Positions 9,100 through 19,203 of a stretch of DNA of 64,000 bases are shown here, in pieces (position 1 is the first letter of the stretch; each line of letters begins with the position of its first letter). Location: the NCBI RefSeq assembly GCF_000317835.1, contig NC_019793.1:434001-498000 (forward strand), written 5' to 3'. The DNA comes from Deinococcus peraridilitoris DSM 19664. GTDB taxonomy: Bacteria > Deinococcota > Deinococci > Deinococcales > Deinococcaceae. The notes under the pieces were generated by a model. That model saw only the letters and a program-made list of their open reading frames with translations. It searched no databases and was not told the DNA's origin. The position numbers and the translations under genes are program-made.

Positions 9100-9543
9100 A
9101 TGAGGAAAGTCAAGCGTTGCGGTCTGACGCTCATATCGGCGCTCTTCCTGGCTGGACAGGCGCAGGCCACCGATATGTGGGCCAGCGCAAACCTGACGCT
9201 GTTCGGTTACGGAGCCTCGGGGGGCGTTCGGCTGTTTTCCCTGGCGGGCGGCACAACGGTAGCGATCGAAGGCGGCTGGCACCGGCCTTACCGCACCACG
9301 GCCAACGAGTTTTCCCTGGGCGCCATGGCGCGCAACGTGCGGATCACCGATACCAACCTCAACGCCTATCTGGGCGGTGGAGTCGCGTTCGAGGGCCTGT
9401 TCAGGAATCCTCGTCCTTACGTCGAGGTCGGACTGCATTTTCCGGTGGTTGGCGCGTTCGCGCTGCGCGGTGGGCTTCGTTCCTACCCGATGACCAATCA
9501 TCTCAACGCTGGCCTGGGTGCCGAGTGGCACTACCGGTACTGA
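9100..9543 (+). CDS. Small exported barrel-like protein, paralogue of the preceding gene
   Basis: 147 residues from ATG 9100 (an in-frame ATG at 9091 adds three residues). Signal peptide: RKVKRCGLTLISALFLAGQAQA. Mature strands include ANEFSLGAMARNVRITDTNL, NAYLGGGVAFEGLF and PYVEVGLHFPVVGAF, matching the order in the preceding protein. It ends in WHYRY, with a terminal aromatic as often seen in outer-membrane barrels. Function unknown; location in the envelope is inferred. Confidence 0.6.
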   Translation: MRKVKRCGLTLISALFLAGQAQATDMWASANLTLFGYGASGGVRLFSLAGGTTVAIEGGWHRPYRTTANEFSLGAMARNVRITDTNLNAYLGGGVAFEGLFRNPRPYVEVGLHFPVVGAFALRGGLRSYPMTNHLNAGLGAEWHYRY

Positions 9544-9626
9544 GGAGACTCATAGACGCCGGAAGCCGCTGCCACTTGCCGTTCATCCGTCCATTCACAC
9601 CGAAAACCGATTGGCAGGACTGAGGC

Positions 9627-11438
9627 ATGTACCGCAGCACACTGTGGTCGGCGCTGTTTTCCCTGGGCACGTCATTGGCCGCTCCGCCGGACATCTACGT
9701 CGCCTACCCGCCGATCAACCATTCGGTGCCCTTCGATCACGTGCTCTTCGAAGGCTCGGTTCCGCCAGGCGCGAGCCTTCGCATCGACGGCCGGGTGGTG
9801 AACACCGGCCCCGACGGGCTGTTCATCGAGTGGTTGCCCCTGCGGTCAGGACTCAACACGCTGCGACTGGAAAGCACGCTGGGCCCCGAGCGAAGCGTAC
9901 GGACGTATCCGGTGCGTTCGGTACCGCCACAGGTGCTGGCGGCCAAGCCCACGGCCATCGCGCCGGACAGCGTGACACCCATCACCGACGTGCGGTGGTA
10001 CGGACCTGCACTCGGCAATCAAAGCGTCACCGTCTCCTTTCGCGGTTCGCCGGGAGGGCAGGCGAGCTTCCGCTTGGGTTCACTGGGACCCTTCCCCATG
10101 CGCGAGCGAACGGCAACCGATTTTCCTGGAAGCACTTCTCTCCCACCAGGTCTGTACGAGGGCAGCCTTGTTCTTCCAGGAGCAATTTCCCTTCAAGACG
10201 CCGTCATCACCGTCACCTTGACCGGAGCGGACCAGGGGCGTGCCAGCGCCCGCGCTCCCGGAACGCTCAGCGTTGGCGGGGAAGCGCGTACCGGCATCGT
10301 GACAGTGGAGGACGTTGGACGTGGGGTGAATGCCGGCACGGCAGTGGCGCGCCATGGGGCTGGCGGAAATTTTATCGTCTTTCTCAAAAACGGCATGAAG
10401 TTCACGGTGATCGGCGAGGAAGGCAATACGTACCGCGCCCAGCTGGCTCCCGGGCAGACCGTGAACCTGCTCAAATCGCAGGTGCGCCTGCTGCCCGGCG
10501 CGCCGTTGCCACGCGTATCCTTTTCACGCATCGAGACCCGCAGGGTCCCTGAGGGTGGAGCCGAGTTCGTCCAGATTCGTGTGCCGCTGTCCGACCGGGT
10601 TCCGTTCACGGTCGAGCAGACCTCCGGCAGATATGACCAGCACCTCGACGTGCGCCTCTACCAGACGCGGGCGGAGGTGGACGCCATCGTCTCGGCCTTT
10701 CCGGACACCGTGGTGCGTGACGTTCGCTGGGTCCAGGAGCAAGACGGTGTCGCGCGGATTCGCATCGAACTGGCTGGGCCGCAGCAGTGGGGTTACACGA
10801 CCTTCTTCGACGGTACCACCCTGGTCGTACAACTGCGCGGCCCTCCAACCGTGTCGCCCCCGAGGCCACTGGAAGGTCGGCGGATCCTGATCGACCCTGG
10901 GCACGGTGGCTCCGAAAGCGGCGGAGCAGGAGCGCTGCGTGTCAATGAAAAGGACCTGATGCTGCCGCTCTCACTGCGGCTGGCCGAGAAGTTGCGCTCG
11001 CTTGGGGCCACGGTCACCATGACGCGCACGGCGGACCTCACGGTCCCGCTGTACCTTCGTCCCCTGCAGGCTGAGAACGAAGGTGCCGAGGTGCTGCTTT
11101 CGGTGCACGCCAACGCCTTGCCCGACGGTGTCGACCCCAAACGGTACCGGGGAGCGGGCGTCTACTATTACTGGCCTCAGGCGCGACCACTGGCCGACGC
11201 CCTGCTGGCCTCGCTGCTGCAGCGCGTTCCCGAAGTCGGCAATGACGGCATTCACTACCAGAACCTGGCACTCACGCGGCCCAGCGCCCAGTTGAGCGTA
11301 CTGATCGAAACCGCTTACCTGACCGACCCGGACAACCTGCGCCTGTTGATGTCGGCCAGCGGACAAGAGCGTCTGGCCGACGCCCTTGCGCGCGGCCTCG
11401 AGGATTTCTACCGCGCGCAGACATTGCCACGGCGCTGA
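9627..11438 (+). CDS. N-acetylmuramoyl-L-alanine amidase (Amidase_3)
   Basis: A 603-residue exported zinc amidase that removes stem peptides from peptidoglycan. A signal peptide (WSALFSLGTSLAAPP) is followed by about 380 residues of beta-rich, Ig-like/AMIN-like sequence, and a C-terminal Amidase_3 domain (about 400-600). Metal and catalytic residues are visible: IDPGHGGSESG (His), the Glu in RVNEKDLMLPL, LLSVHANALPDG (His) and IETAYLTDPDN (catalytic Glu). It is the last of a run of envelope genes. Role in daughter-cell separation is inferred from the family. Confidence 0.92.
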   Translation: MYRSTLWSALFSLGTSLAAPPDIYVAYPPINHSVPFDHVLFEGSVPPGASLRIDGRVVNTGPDGLFIEWLPLRSGLNTLRLESTLGPERSVRTYPVRSVPPQVLAAKPTAIAPDSVTPITDVRWYGPALGNQSVTVSFRGSPGGQASFRLGSLGPFPMRERTATDFPGSTSLPPGLYEGSLVLPGAISLQDAVITVTLTGADQGRASARAPGTLSVGGEARTGIVTVEDVGRGVNAGTAVARHGAGGNFIVFLKNGMKFTVIGEEGNTYRAQLAPGQTVNLLKSQVRLLPGAPLPRVSFSRIETRRVPEGGAEFVQIRVPLSDRVPFTVEQTSGRYDQHLDVRLYQTRAEVDAIVSAFPDTVVRDVRWVQEQDGVARIRIELAGPQQWGYTTFFDGTTLVVQLRGPPTVSPPRPLEGRRILIDPGHGGSESGGAGALRVNEKDLMLPLSLRLAEKLRSLGATVTMTRTADLTVPLYLRPLQAENEGAEVLLSVHANALPDGVDPKRYRGAGVYYYWPQARPLADALLASLLQRVPEVGNDGIHYQNLALTRPSAQLSVLIETAYLTDPDNLRLLMSASGQERLADALARGLEDFYRAQTLPRR

Positions 11439-11483
11439 GTAGCCGTCAGGACCGTGTCACCAAGGCGGCGTACCATCTAGAGC

Positions 11484-11948
11484 ATGACTCAATTTCTCAG
11501 GTCGGCGCGGGCAATGGCCTGCACGCTTCTCCTCTTTCCGGTGCTGGCACAGGGAGCGCAGTCTGCCACTGCACTGAGCGCGCAGAGTGCGGCGCCCCGA
11601 ACAGCCTCCGCCGCGCAGGGGGTGAACGTCTCGTTGACGCTTCGAAACAGCAGCACCATGGTACAGACCGTGTCGTTCGGGCGCAGCAGTGCTCAGGAGT
11701 GCGCCACCGCGCCACACGTCCGCGTGCTGCGGGTCGGCAGTCGGGAAGTGGTTTATCCGGCAGGCGAACCGCGCTTTTGCACCCAGGAACTGCGCAGCGA
11801 AAGCGTTCCAGCTCAGGGATCGGTCACGCTCTCACGCACGCTCAATCTTCCTGCAGGCGAGTACATGATTGAAGTCTGGGCCAAGGGTTTTCTGAACGAC
11901 GAGATGGTGTTTATCCCCGCCGACCCGCTTCGCGTCAGCGTGAAATGA
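11484..11948 (+). CDS. Exported BsuPI-like domain protein
   Basis: 154 residues with a signal peptide (RSARAMACTLLLFPVLAQGA) and one Ig-like domain. The pattern NVSLTLRNSSTMVQTVSFG then SVTLSRTLNLPAGEYMIEVW resembles the BsuPI (intracellular proteinase inhibitor) fold. Two Cys (ECATAPH, RFCTQEL) could form a disulfide. Being exported, it may not be a protease inhibitor at all; family call is tentative. Confidence 0.55.
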   Translation: MTQFLRSARAMACTLLLFPVLAQGAQSATALSAQSAAPRTASAAQGVNVSLTLRNSSTMVQTVSFGRSSAQECATAPHVRVLRVGSREVVYPAGEPRFCTQELRSESVPAQGSVTLSRTLNLPAGEYMIEVWAKGFLNDEMVFIPADPLRVSVK

Positions 11949-12064
11949 CGAACGACCCAGAGGGTACCAGCGAGGGGCTAGAACTTAGCGAGGGCTGATC
12001 AGGCGGCAGCAGATTGAGCAACTTTCATCTGGTACAGCGTTCAACCGATTTATGGTAACTAGTA

Positions 12065-12093
12065 TTGACGTCTCCGTTACTAGTAACTACAGT
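12065..12093 (+). promoter_or_regulatory. Promoter with palindromic operator for the repeat protein
   Basis: TTGACG (12065-12070), a 17-bp spacer, TACAGT (12088-12093), then AAGGC and the ATG, so the transcript would be nearly leaderless. The spacer holds the perfect 12-bp palindrome GTTACTAGTAAC (12076-12087), and a related site GGTAACTAGTA lies at 12054-12064. Two operator-like copies suggest repression. Inferred. Confidence 0.5.
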
Positions 12094-12098
12094 AAGGC

Positions 12099-12968
12099 AT
12101 GCGAACTCTCAAAGTCCAACTCAAAGAAGACGAGCATACCCTTCTTGACACCGAAGGGCGCACCGCCCTCACACCCGAAGAGCTCCTTGCCCTGCTCCCT
12201 CAACTCTTCGGCCTTAAACAAGCACCCCCGCTCCCCCTCGCCACCCGCAAATACCTTCCTCTCAGTGAGTACCTGAGCGACAGTGACGACAGCGTTCTCA
12301 CGCTGAGCTTTGCGGATATTGAAAACCTGCTTGGCTTCACCCTCCCTGCATCTGCCAAAAAACATCGTGCCTGGTGGAGCAACAGCTCAACTGGGCATTC
12401 GCAAGCCGCAGCCTGGCTCAATCCAGGCTGGAAAGTTGCTGGAGTCACCCGCACCACCGTCACCTTCCAACGCCAGAAAAGAGAAGACATGCACATCATC
12501 ACGGGACGCGTCGGAGGTAAATCCGCTGGATACGACCTCAACCTCATCTGGAGCGCGCAGGAACTTAAAGGACGGATAGGAGGCGCCCTGTCCGGAAGTG
12601 ACGTCAACCTCCGCATCGAACACGGACGAGTACAAGGCCGTGTCGGTGGACGCAATTCCGGCTTCGATGTCAAAGGAATACTGACACCCGAGCGCATCGA
12701 AATTCGACTTGGCGGTGACGTCATCGGAGCAGACCTGCGCATCGACCTGCACGATTCCACGGCGACAGGGCGCCTTGGCGGAACGAAACTCGGACATGAC
12801 CTGCAGCTCACGCAAAAATCAAGCGAATGGTGCGGCAGAATTGGTGGCCGCTTTGAAGGGAAAGACGTAGTCCTCAGCAGTGAGGCACCAGGCGAAATTG
12901 CAATACTGGCAGCAGCGATCACTTTCAAGGCCTTGGAGGACGACCTCGCTGCAGCAGCTGGCAGCTGA
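12099..12968 (+). CDS. DUF7662-like protein with six C-terminal GR-hydrophobic-GG repeats
   Basis: 289 residues, cytoplasmic by lack of a signal. Residues 52-125 (YLPLSEYLSDSDDSVLTLSF through ASAKKHRAWWSNS to HSQAAAWLNPGW) match the domain I know as DUF7662, common in small bacterial regulatory or defence-associated proteins. Residues 131-275 are six repeats of 21-23 residues with consensus GR(I/V/L)GGxxxGxDh, e.g. GRVGGKSAGYDLNL, GRIGGALSGSDVNL, GRIGGRFEGKDVVL, probably a stacked beta structure. It has its own promoter with a palindrome and a nearby IS remnant, suggesting acquisition. Function unknown. Confidence 0.75.
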   Translation: MRTLKVQLKEDEHTLLDTEGRTALTPEELLALLPQLFGLKQAPPLPLATRKYLPLSEYLSDSDDSVLTLSFADIENLLGFTLPASAKKHRAWWSNSSTGHSQAAAWLNPGWKVAGVTRTTVTFQRQKREDMHIITGRVGGKSAGYDLNLIWSAQELKGRIGGALSGSDVNLRIEHGRVQGRVGGRNSGFDVKGILTPERIEIRLGGDVIGADLRIDLHDSTATGRLGGTKLGHDLQLTQKSSEWCGRIGGRFEGKDVVLSSEAPGEIAILAAAITFKALEDDLAAAAGS

Positions 12969-13030
12969 GCTGCTCTAGAGGATGCATGGATGGGGCTCGT
13001 ACTCAGAAAGGGCGGGGCGAGGGTAACAAC

Positions 13031-13460
13031 ATGAGGCGTGCCGCGCCTATCCCAGCGACCTCGACGACAGGTACCACTTCAGGCGCCGGTACTGGCGGCA
13101 CTTCCAGGGTACGTCCTGCAAAGCAAACACGATGTTGCACGAAGTCCTGAACGCTCTGCTCTACGTGGTCTGCACCGGCGTCCAGTGAGACTACCTCCCA
13201 CCCAGCGAGATCGTCCGGCAGCAAGCAAAGCGGAGGTTGGAAGCGGGGTGCTTTGAGAACATGCTGCATGACCTGCGGATCTCTCCCGACTCCAGCCAGC
13301 CAAAGGGGCCGAGCCGAGCGCGATCATCATCGACAGTCGCACCTTGCAGAGCACGCCGAAAAGCGGGAATCGCGTGGGGTACGATGGTACAAAGAAACGT
13401 AAGTGCACCAAAGGGCACTTGGTGGATACGCTCGGTCACCTGCTGACCTTGATCCTGAAT
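13031..13460 (+). pseudogene. Decayed IS5-type transposase fragment
   Basis: Pieces of an IS5/DUF4096-type transposase can be read in different frames: MRRA then, after a shift, YPSDLDDRYHF, EVLNALLYVVCTGVQ with a stop in place of Trp, and further on [20 protein letters not shown] and [14 protein letters not shown]. The C-terminal half of the DDE domain is missing. Terminal repeats were not found. It is a dead remnant. Confidence 0.75.
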
Positions 13461-13531
13461 TACGAACCCTTGTCAGACACCATCTCACGCACGCTGTTAT
13501 TAAGCGCACGTGACCGCAGTCTTCCAGCGAA

Positions 13532-13579
13532 CGCGGTGAGCAACAGGACCGGGTAGTCCCGGTCCTGTTGCTCACCGCG
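13532..13579. terminator. 22-bp perfect hairpin at the end of miaB
   Basis: Perfect inverted repeat, arms 13532-13553 and 13558-13579 with loop TAGT, starting 3 bp after the miaB stop. There is no U-run, so it could act as a terminator or as an mRNA 3'-end stabiliser. Confidence 0.6.
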
Positions 13580-13581
13580 GC

Positions 13582-14964
<1,383 letters not shown>

Positions 14965-15384
14965 GAAATCCTCGCTGCGCTCCGCGCGACGTCAGAGTCG
15001 CTCCGCCCGCACGTGCTTCACACGCCGGCAACCGGCCCAGTTTAGCGCAACTCGTCGAATAGCCGCCACACTGGCCGCCCCGCCACTGAACGCCGACTGG
15101 TGACAGGCCAACCTCGATCAGGGTCCGATCCTGACGTGGAACTGACGTGAGCGTTCAATATGAATGAACCTCAGACTCACCGCGGCGTCTGCGACAGGGT
15201 TTTTAATACTGCCAGGCAGAGCGCCTCAGCTGGTAGTTGAAAATTTTAATTTTACTGGTTTTGCGGTCCCAATATTTGAGGGACCGCGGTTTCTTGGCTC
15301 ATCCGCGACGTTGGTTAACCCTGGCTTGGCATTGGATTAGTGGCTTCGTACCTACACGGGAAATAACTTTCGTAGCCTACAGCA
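14965..15384. other. Intergenic region with one hairpin
   Basis: No convincing gene. It contains a hairpin GCGGTCCC-N9-GGGACCGC (15263-15287) followed by GGTTTC, possibly a weak terminator, preceded by an AT-rich run near 15238-15256 and a stretch resembling a tRNA D-arm (GCGCCTCAGCTGGTAG) that has no matching anticodon or T arm. Confidence 0.5.
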
Positions 15385-15693
15385 ATGGATACGGCGACAC
15401 ACGTTCTCCTGCATCAGCTTTACCAGTCGCTGACACTCGCTTCGCGTTCTGTCGCCGAGCATTATCTCGACGAAGACACGCTCGGTCGCGTTCTGTGCGA
15501 ACTGAATGATATTGACGCCGCTCTCGGCGACGCCTTGCACGCACCCGGTGTGCGTCCCGAACACCTGCGCCAGCTTCTGTGTGACCTCGAAAGCCGACTC
15601 GCCAGCCTCATGTCCAGCCTCGACCAGCCCGAGCGGCCTTACCTGAAACCAATGGTCACGAACCACGAAGTGTACGACTCCCTGGGCGCCTGA
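15385..15693 (+). CDS. Small hypothetical protein
   Basis: 102 residues starting MDTATHVLLHQLYQSLTLA; mostly helical with a central acidic stretch (EDTLGRVLCELNDIDAALGD) and a Pro-rich tail. No signal, membrane segment or known motif. Stand-alone between miaB and glsB, both on the opposite strand. Codon usage fits the genome. Not recognised. Confidence 0.55.
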   Translation: MDTATHVLLHQLYQSLTLASRSVAEHYLDEDTLGRVLCELNDIDAALGDALHAPGVRPEHLRQLLCDLESRLASLMSSLDQPERPYLKPMVTNHEVYDSLGA

Positions 15694-15850
15694 AAGCAAC
15701 GCCGCTCTCGGCTTGGTGTGCTTGATGTTCTGTGGCATCCGGGGCCGGACGTATGCTTTTGGGTGACGCCGCCGATCAAGGTAAAGCGTGACCTGATCTG
15801 AACGGCGCACGCTGAGAGTGCACGACTTGTCACGAGCAACATTGATCCTC

Positions 15851-15873
15851 GGTGGACCCTCCTCGGGTCCACC
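15851..15873. terminator. Hairpin after the 15385 gene
   Basis: GGTGGACCC-TCCTC-GGGTCCACC followed by CCTTTGG; a possible terminator for the plus-strand gene ending at 15693. Confidence 0.45.
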
Positions 15874-15901
15874 CCTTTGGCGTGCCCCGCTGGAAGGAAC
15901 A

Positions 15902-15927
15902 AACGGCGGCCCACACGGGCCGCCGTT
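15902..15927 (-). terminator. Terminator of the GlsB-family gene
   Basis: Hairpin with 11-bp arms (AACGGCGGCCC / GGGCCGCCGTT) and a 4-nt loop, followed on the minus strand by TGTT, starting 15 bp after the stop at 15943. A second hairpin (15851-15873, GGTGGACCC arms) lies further downstream. Confidence 0.65.
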
Positions 15928-15942
15928 CTCAGGTTCCTTCGC

Positions 15943-16218
15943 TTAGCGCAGTACGCGCAGGGCTTTGAGGATGGCGATCAGCACAACCGCACCGACAATA
16001 CTCCAGAGAATGTTCCAGAGACTGAAGCCTTGAGTGGCGCTTGTTCCCGCTGCCGAACCGATGCCCAGCAGGTCACCAAAAATCCAACGGCCCAGCATGG
16101 CCCCGAAAATACCAATCAGGATGTTGGCAATCGCGCCTTGTTGGGCGTCCGTCTTCATGATGATGCTGGCCAACCAGCCTGCCAGCGCGCCGACGAGAAT
16201 GGCAATAATCCAAGTCAT
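15943..16218 (-). CDS. GlsB/YeaQ/YmgE-family stress membrane protein
   Basis: A 91-residue inner-membrane protein with three predicted membrane helices: [40 protein letters not shown], and [20 protein letters not shown]. The Gly-rich spacing and [14 protein letters not shown] segment are typical of the transglycosylase-associated (YeaQ) family, induced in stress in other bacteria. Start at 16216-16218 with GGAGG upstream (GTGGAGGTGAAT), which rules out the longer frame. Confidence 0.9.
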   Translation of the reverse strand: MTWIIAILVGALAGWLASIIMKTDAQQGAIANILIGIFGAMLGRWIFGDLLGIGSAAGTSATQGFSLWNILWSIVGAVVLIAILKALRVLR

Positions 16219-16664
16219 ATTCACCTCCACGGACAATGATTGCTGTCCTGGGTCCAGCATAGAAAAGTGCTCCTGTAACTATGGGCAACCCACTACCTTC
16301 TGAAATTTGCTTCAAGATCAGTCTTACTGTCCCTCAACACCTCATGGAGGCCACTGGGGCAGACTTTTCATGACCGGTCATGCTGTTGTGTGCTGAAAAA
16401 TGGCCACCGAAGGTACCCGCATCAAGCAGGCGAATGAGCTGACAAGCCAGCCGCAGGAAACGACCTTAATGGCGGCGCTGCACAGCGTCACGGACAATGC
16501 CAGCTCGGGTGATCCGACCTTACCTTGCTGCGCGCCGGCCACACGAAGAGCAACTGTGTGGATGGCGTCTTCTTCGGGCGGATTGGGCGAGCGGAATGCG
16601 GCGGCCCCCGTGAAACAGAAAAACAAGCCCGCACTTTCGCACGGGCTTCGGCAACACGACATTT
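16219..16664. other. Intergenic region with a 14-bp palindrome
   Basis: No supported gene. It holds the perfect palindrome CATGACCGGTCATG (16369-16382), possible operator, and the tRNA-Ser terminator at 16617-16648. Confidence 0.5.
16617..16648 (-). terminator. Terminator of tRNA-Ser
   Basis: On the minus strand, stem AAGCCCGTGC-gaaa-type loop-GCACGGGCTT-like arms are followed by GTTTTTC, about 17 nt after the tRNA 3' end. A standard intrinsic terminator. Confidence 0.8.
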
Positions 16665-16754
<90 letters not shown>

Positions 16755-16902
16755 AGCGTTCAGAAGGCTATCTCAGATGGGGGCGGAAATCAAGCGCAGG
16801 ACGGTTACAAGTCCCCGTGTCCCAAGACGCGGCGTCGATCGCTTGATTGTCCTGCCCGCCCTTTGCAGGTCATTTCAGCTTTAGCTCCATCCTTTCGAGG
16901 GC

Positions 16903-17877
16903 TCAGATGCCGAGCACCGGATGAGGCTGGTACGGCTCTTCGAGAAACCGGCGGTTCTCGTCGGAGAGGCGCACGCTCAGCGCGTCCACCGCCTCGTCGA
17001 GATGGTGCATCTTGCTCGCGCCGACAATGGGGGCACTCACGCCTTCCTGTTGCAGCAGCCAGGCAATCGCGACCTGGGCCGAGGACACATCGAGCTGCTG
17101 CGCGACCTGGACCGTGCGCTCGGCGATCTGGTAGTCGCCCTCGGTGCGGTACAGCCGCTCACCAAAAGCGTCCGACCGGGCCCGCACGGTCTGCGCTTCA
17201 CCACCTTTGCGGTTGCCGGCCAGAAAGCCACGCGCGATCGGACTCCAGGGAATCACGCCGACGCCCTCTTCGCAGCAGAGCGGCATCATCTCGCGTTCTT
17301 CCTCGCGGTAGACGAGGTTATAGTGGTTCTGCATGCTGACAAAGCGCGTCCAGCCGTGCAGGTCGGCCAGGTACAGGCTCTTTGCGAACTGGTAGGCCAG
17401 ACCGCTTGACGCGCCGATGTAGCGCACCATGCCGAGCCTGACCAGGTCGTGCAGCGCCTGCAAGGTCTCTTCGAGCGGTGTTTCGGGGTCGAAGCGGTGA
17501 ATCTGGTAAAGGTCGATGTAATCGGTGCCCAGACGCTTCAGGCTGGCGTGCACGGCGTCCATGATGTGCTTGCGGGATAATCCACGATCATTGGGTCCTT
17601 TTCCCATGGGGTTGAAGACCTTGGTGGCGATGACCACCTCTTCGCGGCGGGCAAAGTCCCGGAGGGCGCGTCCCACCACCTCCTCGCTGCGCCCGACCGA
17701 ATACATGTCAGCGGTGTCGAAGAAATTGACCCCCAGCTCCAGTGCGCGCTGCACAAAGGGCCGGCTTTCTTCTTCTCCCAGCACCCAGTCGCGCCATTTC
17801 GGGTCGCCGTAGGTCATGGTGCCCAGACAGATGCGCGAAACCTTCAGACCGCTCTTGCCCAGCCGCACGTAGTCCAT
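16903..17877 (-). CDS. Aldo/keto reductase
   Basis: NADPH-dependent oxidoreductase, 324 residues. The catalytic tetrad is visible: Asp in [10 protein letters not shown], Tyr in the same segment, Lys in [10 protein letters not shown] and His in DLYQIHRFD. It belongs to the YajO/Tas-like group ([21 protein letters not shown] N-terminus). Start at 17875-17877 has AAGG/AGGG upstream. Substrate cannot be told from sequence. The next gene upstream (thioesterase) is 78 bp away on the same strand. Confidence 0.92.
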   Translation of the reverse strand: MDYVRLGKSGLKVSRICLGTMTYGDPKWRDWVLGEEESRPFVQRALELGVNFFDTADMYSVGRSEEVVGRALRDFARREEVVIATKVFNPMGKGPNDRGLSRKHIMDAVHASLKRLGTDYIDLYQIHRFDPETPLEETLQALHDLVRLGMVRYIGASSGLAYQFAKSLYLADLHGWTRFVSMQNHYNLVYREEEREMMPLCCEEGVGVIPWSPIARGFLAGNRKGGEAQTVRARSDAFGERLYRTEGDYQIAERTVQVAQQLDVSSAQVAIAWLLQQEGVSAPIVGASKMHHLDEAVDALSVRLSDENRRFLEEPYQPHPVLGI

Positions 17878-17955
17878 GAGCGACCCTACCTTGCAGGGCA
17901 CCGCACAGAGAGTAACAGCCAGCCCTTTTGGTCTTGGAAGGCAGTTTGTCGCCGA

Positions 17956-18402
17956 TCAATCGTCCTGGCTGGCTAACACGATGGCCAGGGTGCAGCGGGA
18001 GCTGCAGATACGCTGGCCCTGCCCGTTCACGATCTCGATGTTCCAGACATGAGTGCTGCGGCCCCGATGCAAGGGAGTGGCGGTCGCGGTGACCTCGCCC
18101 TCGCGAACCCCTCGCAGATGATTGGCGTTGATCTCCAGGCCAACCGCGCCCTGCCCCCGCTCGGCGACGTTGAGCCACGCGCCCACCGACGCCACGGTTT
18201 CCGCAAGCGCCACCGAAGCCCCGCCGTGAAGCAGACCAAAAGGCTGGTGCACCCGCCGGACGACGGGCATGCGGGCCACCACGCGTTCCTTGGACACCTC
18301 GACGAATTCGATGCCCAGAGTACGCATGAGCGTTTCGTCTTGCCGCTGACCCATCTGGTCCATCAGGTGCTGAACTTCAGGGTCAATCAGGGGCTGTTTC
18401 AC
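17956..18402 (-). CDS. PaaI-family hotdog thioesterase
   Basis: Acyl-CoA thioesterase-like protein of 148 residues with a single hotdog fold. The family motif HQPFGLLHGGASVALAETVA carries the catalytic-loop HGG, followed by GLEINANHLRGVREGEV. Good RBS (AAGGAGAACC) before the ATG. It lies next to a second hotdog protein on the same strand; the two differ in length and are only distantly alike. Substrate unknown. Confidence 0.88.
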   Translation of the reverse strand: MKQPLIDPEVQHLMDQMGQRQDETLMRTLGIEFVEVSKERVVARMPVVRRVHQPFGLLHGGASVALAETVASVGAWLNVAERGQGAVGLEINANHLRGVREGEVTATATPLHRGRSTHVWNIEIVNGQGQRICSSRCTLAIVLASQDD

Positions 18403-18439
18403 GGGTTCTCCTTCTGCGGGTCGTGTTAATGCACCGAAT

Positions 18440-19003
18440 TCAGGTCCGGTCAGGGCGCAGAATCAGGCAGGTGGTGGTGGCGTGCGCGACGAGCTTGCCA
18501 CGGGCATCGTGCATGCGGCCCTCCGCAGTCGCGGTGCGCGCGCCCACGTGAATGATCGTTCCGACGCAGGCAACCTCACCGCTGTCCACGCCGAGGGGCC
18601 GCAGGATGTTGGTCTTGAGCTCCAGCGTGGTGTAACCCACCCCGGCGGGCAGTGCGGTATGCACCGCGCAGCCCATCACCGAATCCAGCAGGGTCGCGAA
18701 TACGCCGCCATGCACGCTGCCGATAGGGTTGTAGTGCCGCTCGTCGGGAGTGAAGACAAACTCGACTCGGCCCTGTAGTGCCGTGACCGGGCGGATGCCC
18801 AGCAGCCGGAAGATCGGCGGCTCTGGCAGGTCTCCCCGCCCGATGGCCTGCAGAAAATCGAGCCCGCTCATGGTGGGCAGGGCGCGTGCACTGACCTGCG
18901 GATCAAACCAGGTGACGCTGAGCGAACGCTCCGGACCGAAACCCGAAGCCCCGGAAGCCGCCAGAGGCCCAGGATTCGGCGATGGGGATTCGGGATCGGA
19001 CAT
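18440..19003 (-). CDS. PaaI-family hotdog thioesterase, second copy
   Basis: 187 residues; start at 19001-19003 preceded by GGAGGTCCAC. A Pro/Ser-rich N-terminal 60 residues precede a hotdog domain with NPIGSVHGGVFATLLDSVMG (HGG catalytic loop) and TTLELKTNILRPL. Ends with a strand VAHATTTCLILRP. Probably co-transcribed with the thioesterase at 17956-18402 (gap 37 bp). The N-terminal extension is unusual for the family. Confidence 0.85.
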   Translation of the reverse strand: MSDPESPSPNPGPLAASGASGFGPERSLSVTWFDPQVSARALPTMSGLDFLQAIGRGDLPEPPIFRLLGIRPVTALQGRVEFVFTPDERHYNPIGSVHGGVFATLLDSVMGCAVHTALPAGVGYTTLELKTNILRPLGVDSGEVACVGTIIHVGARTATAEGRMHDARGKLVAHATTTCLILRPDRT

Positions 19004-19203
19004 GTGGACCTCCAACATTGAATCTGGTGCAAAAGCAAAGCGCCCGGCAACAGCGGTCAAATCACGAGCGCATTAAGGCGTAATGCCGCTCAAAAGCCAG
19101 CATAGGCGCGGACGTCCCGGCCCACACAGCGGCCAGCACTTCTCCGGCCTCAGCCGAACCGTCCTGCTGCAGACAGCCCGTTTGCCGGCAAACTTCCCCA
19201 GAT

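Noticed and set aside
15215..15290. Possible tRNA or Y-RNA-like element (D-arm-like GCGCCTCAGCTGGTAG, hairpin GCGGTCCC/GGGACCGC)
   Set aside because: No acceptor stem, anticodon arm or T-loop can be formed, and no Ro-protein gene is near.
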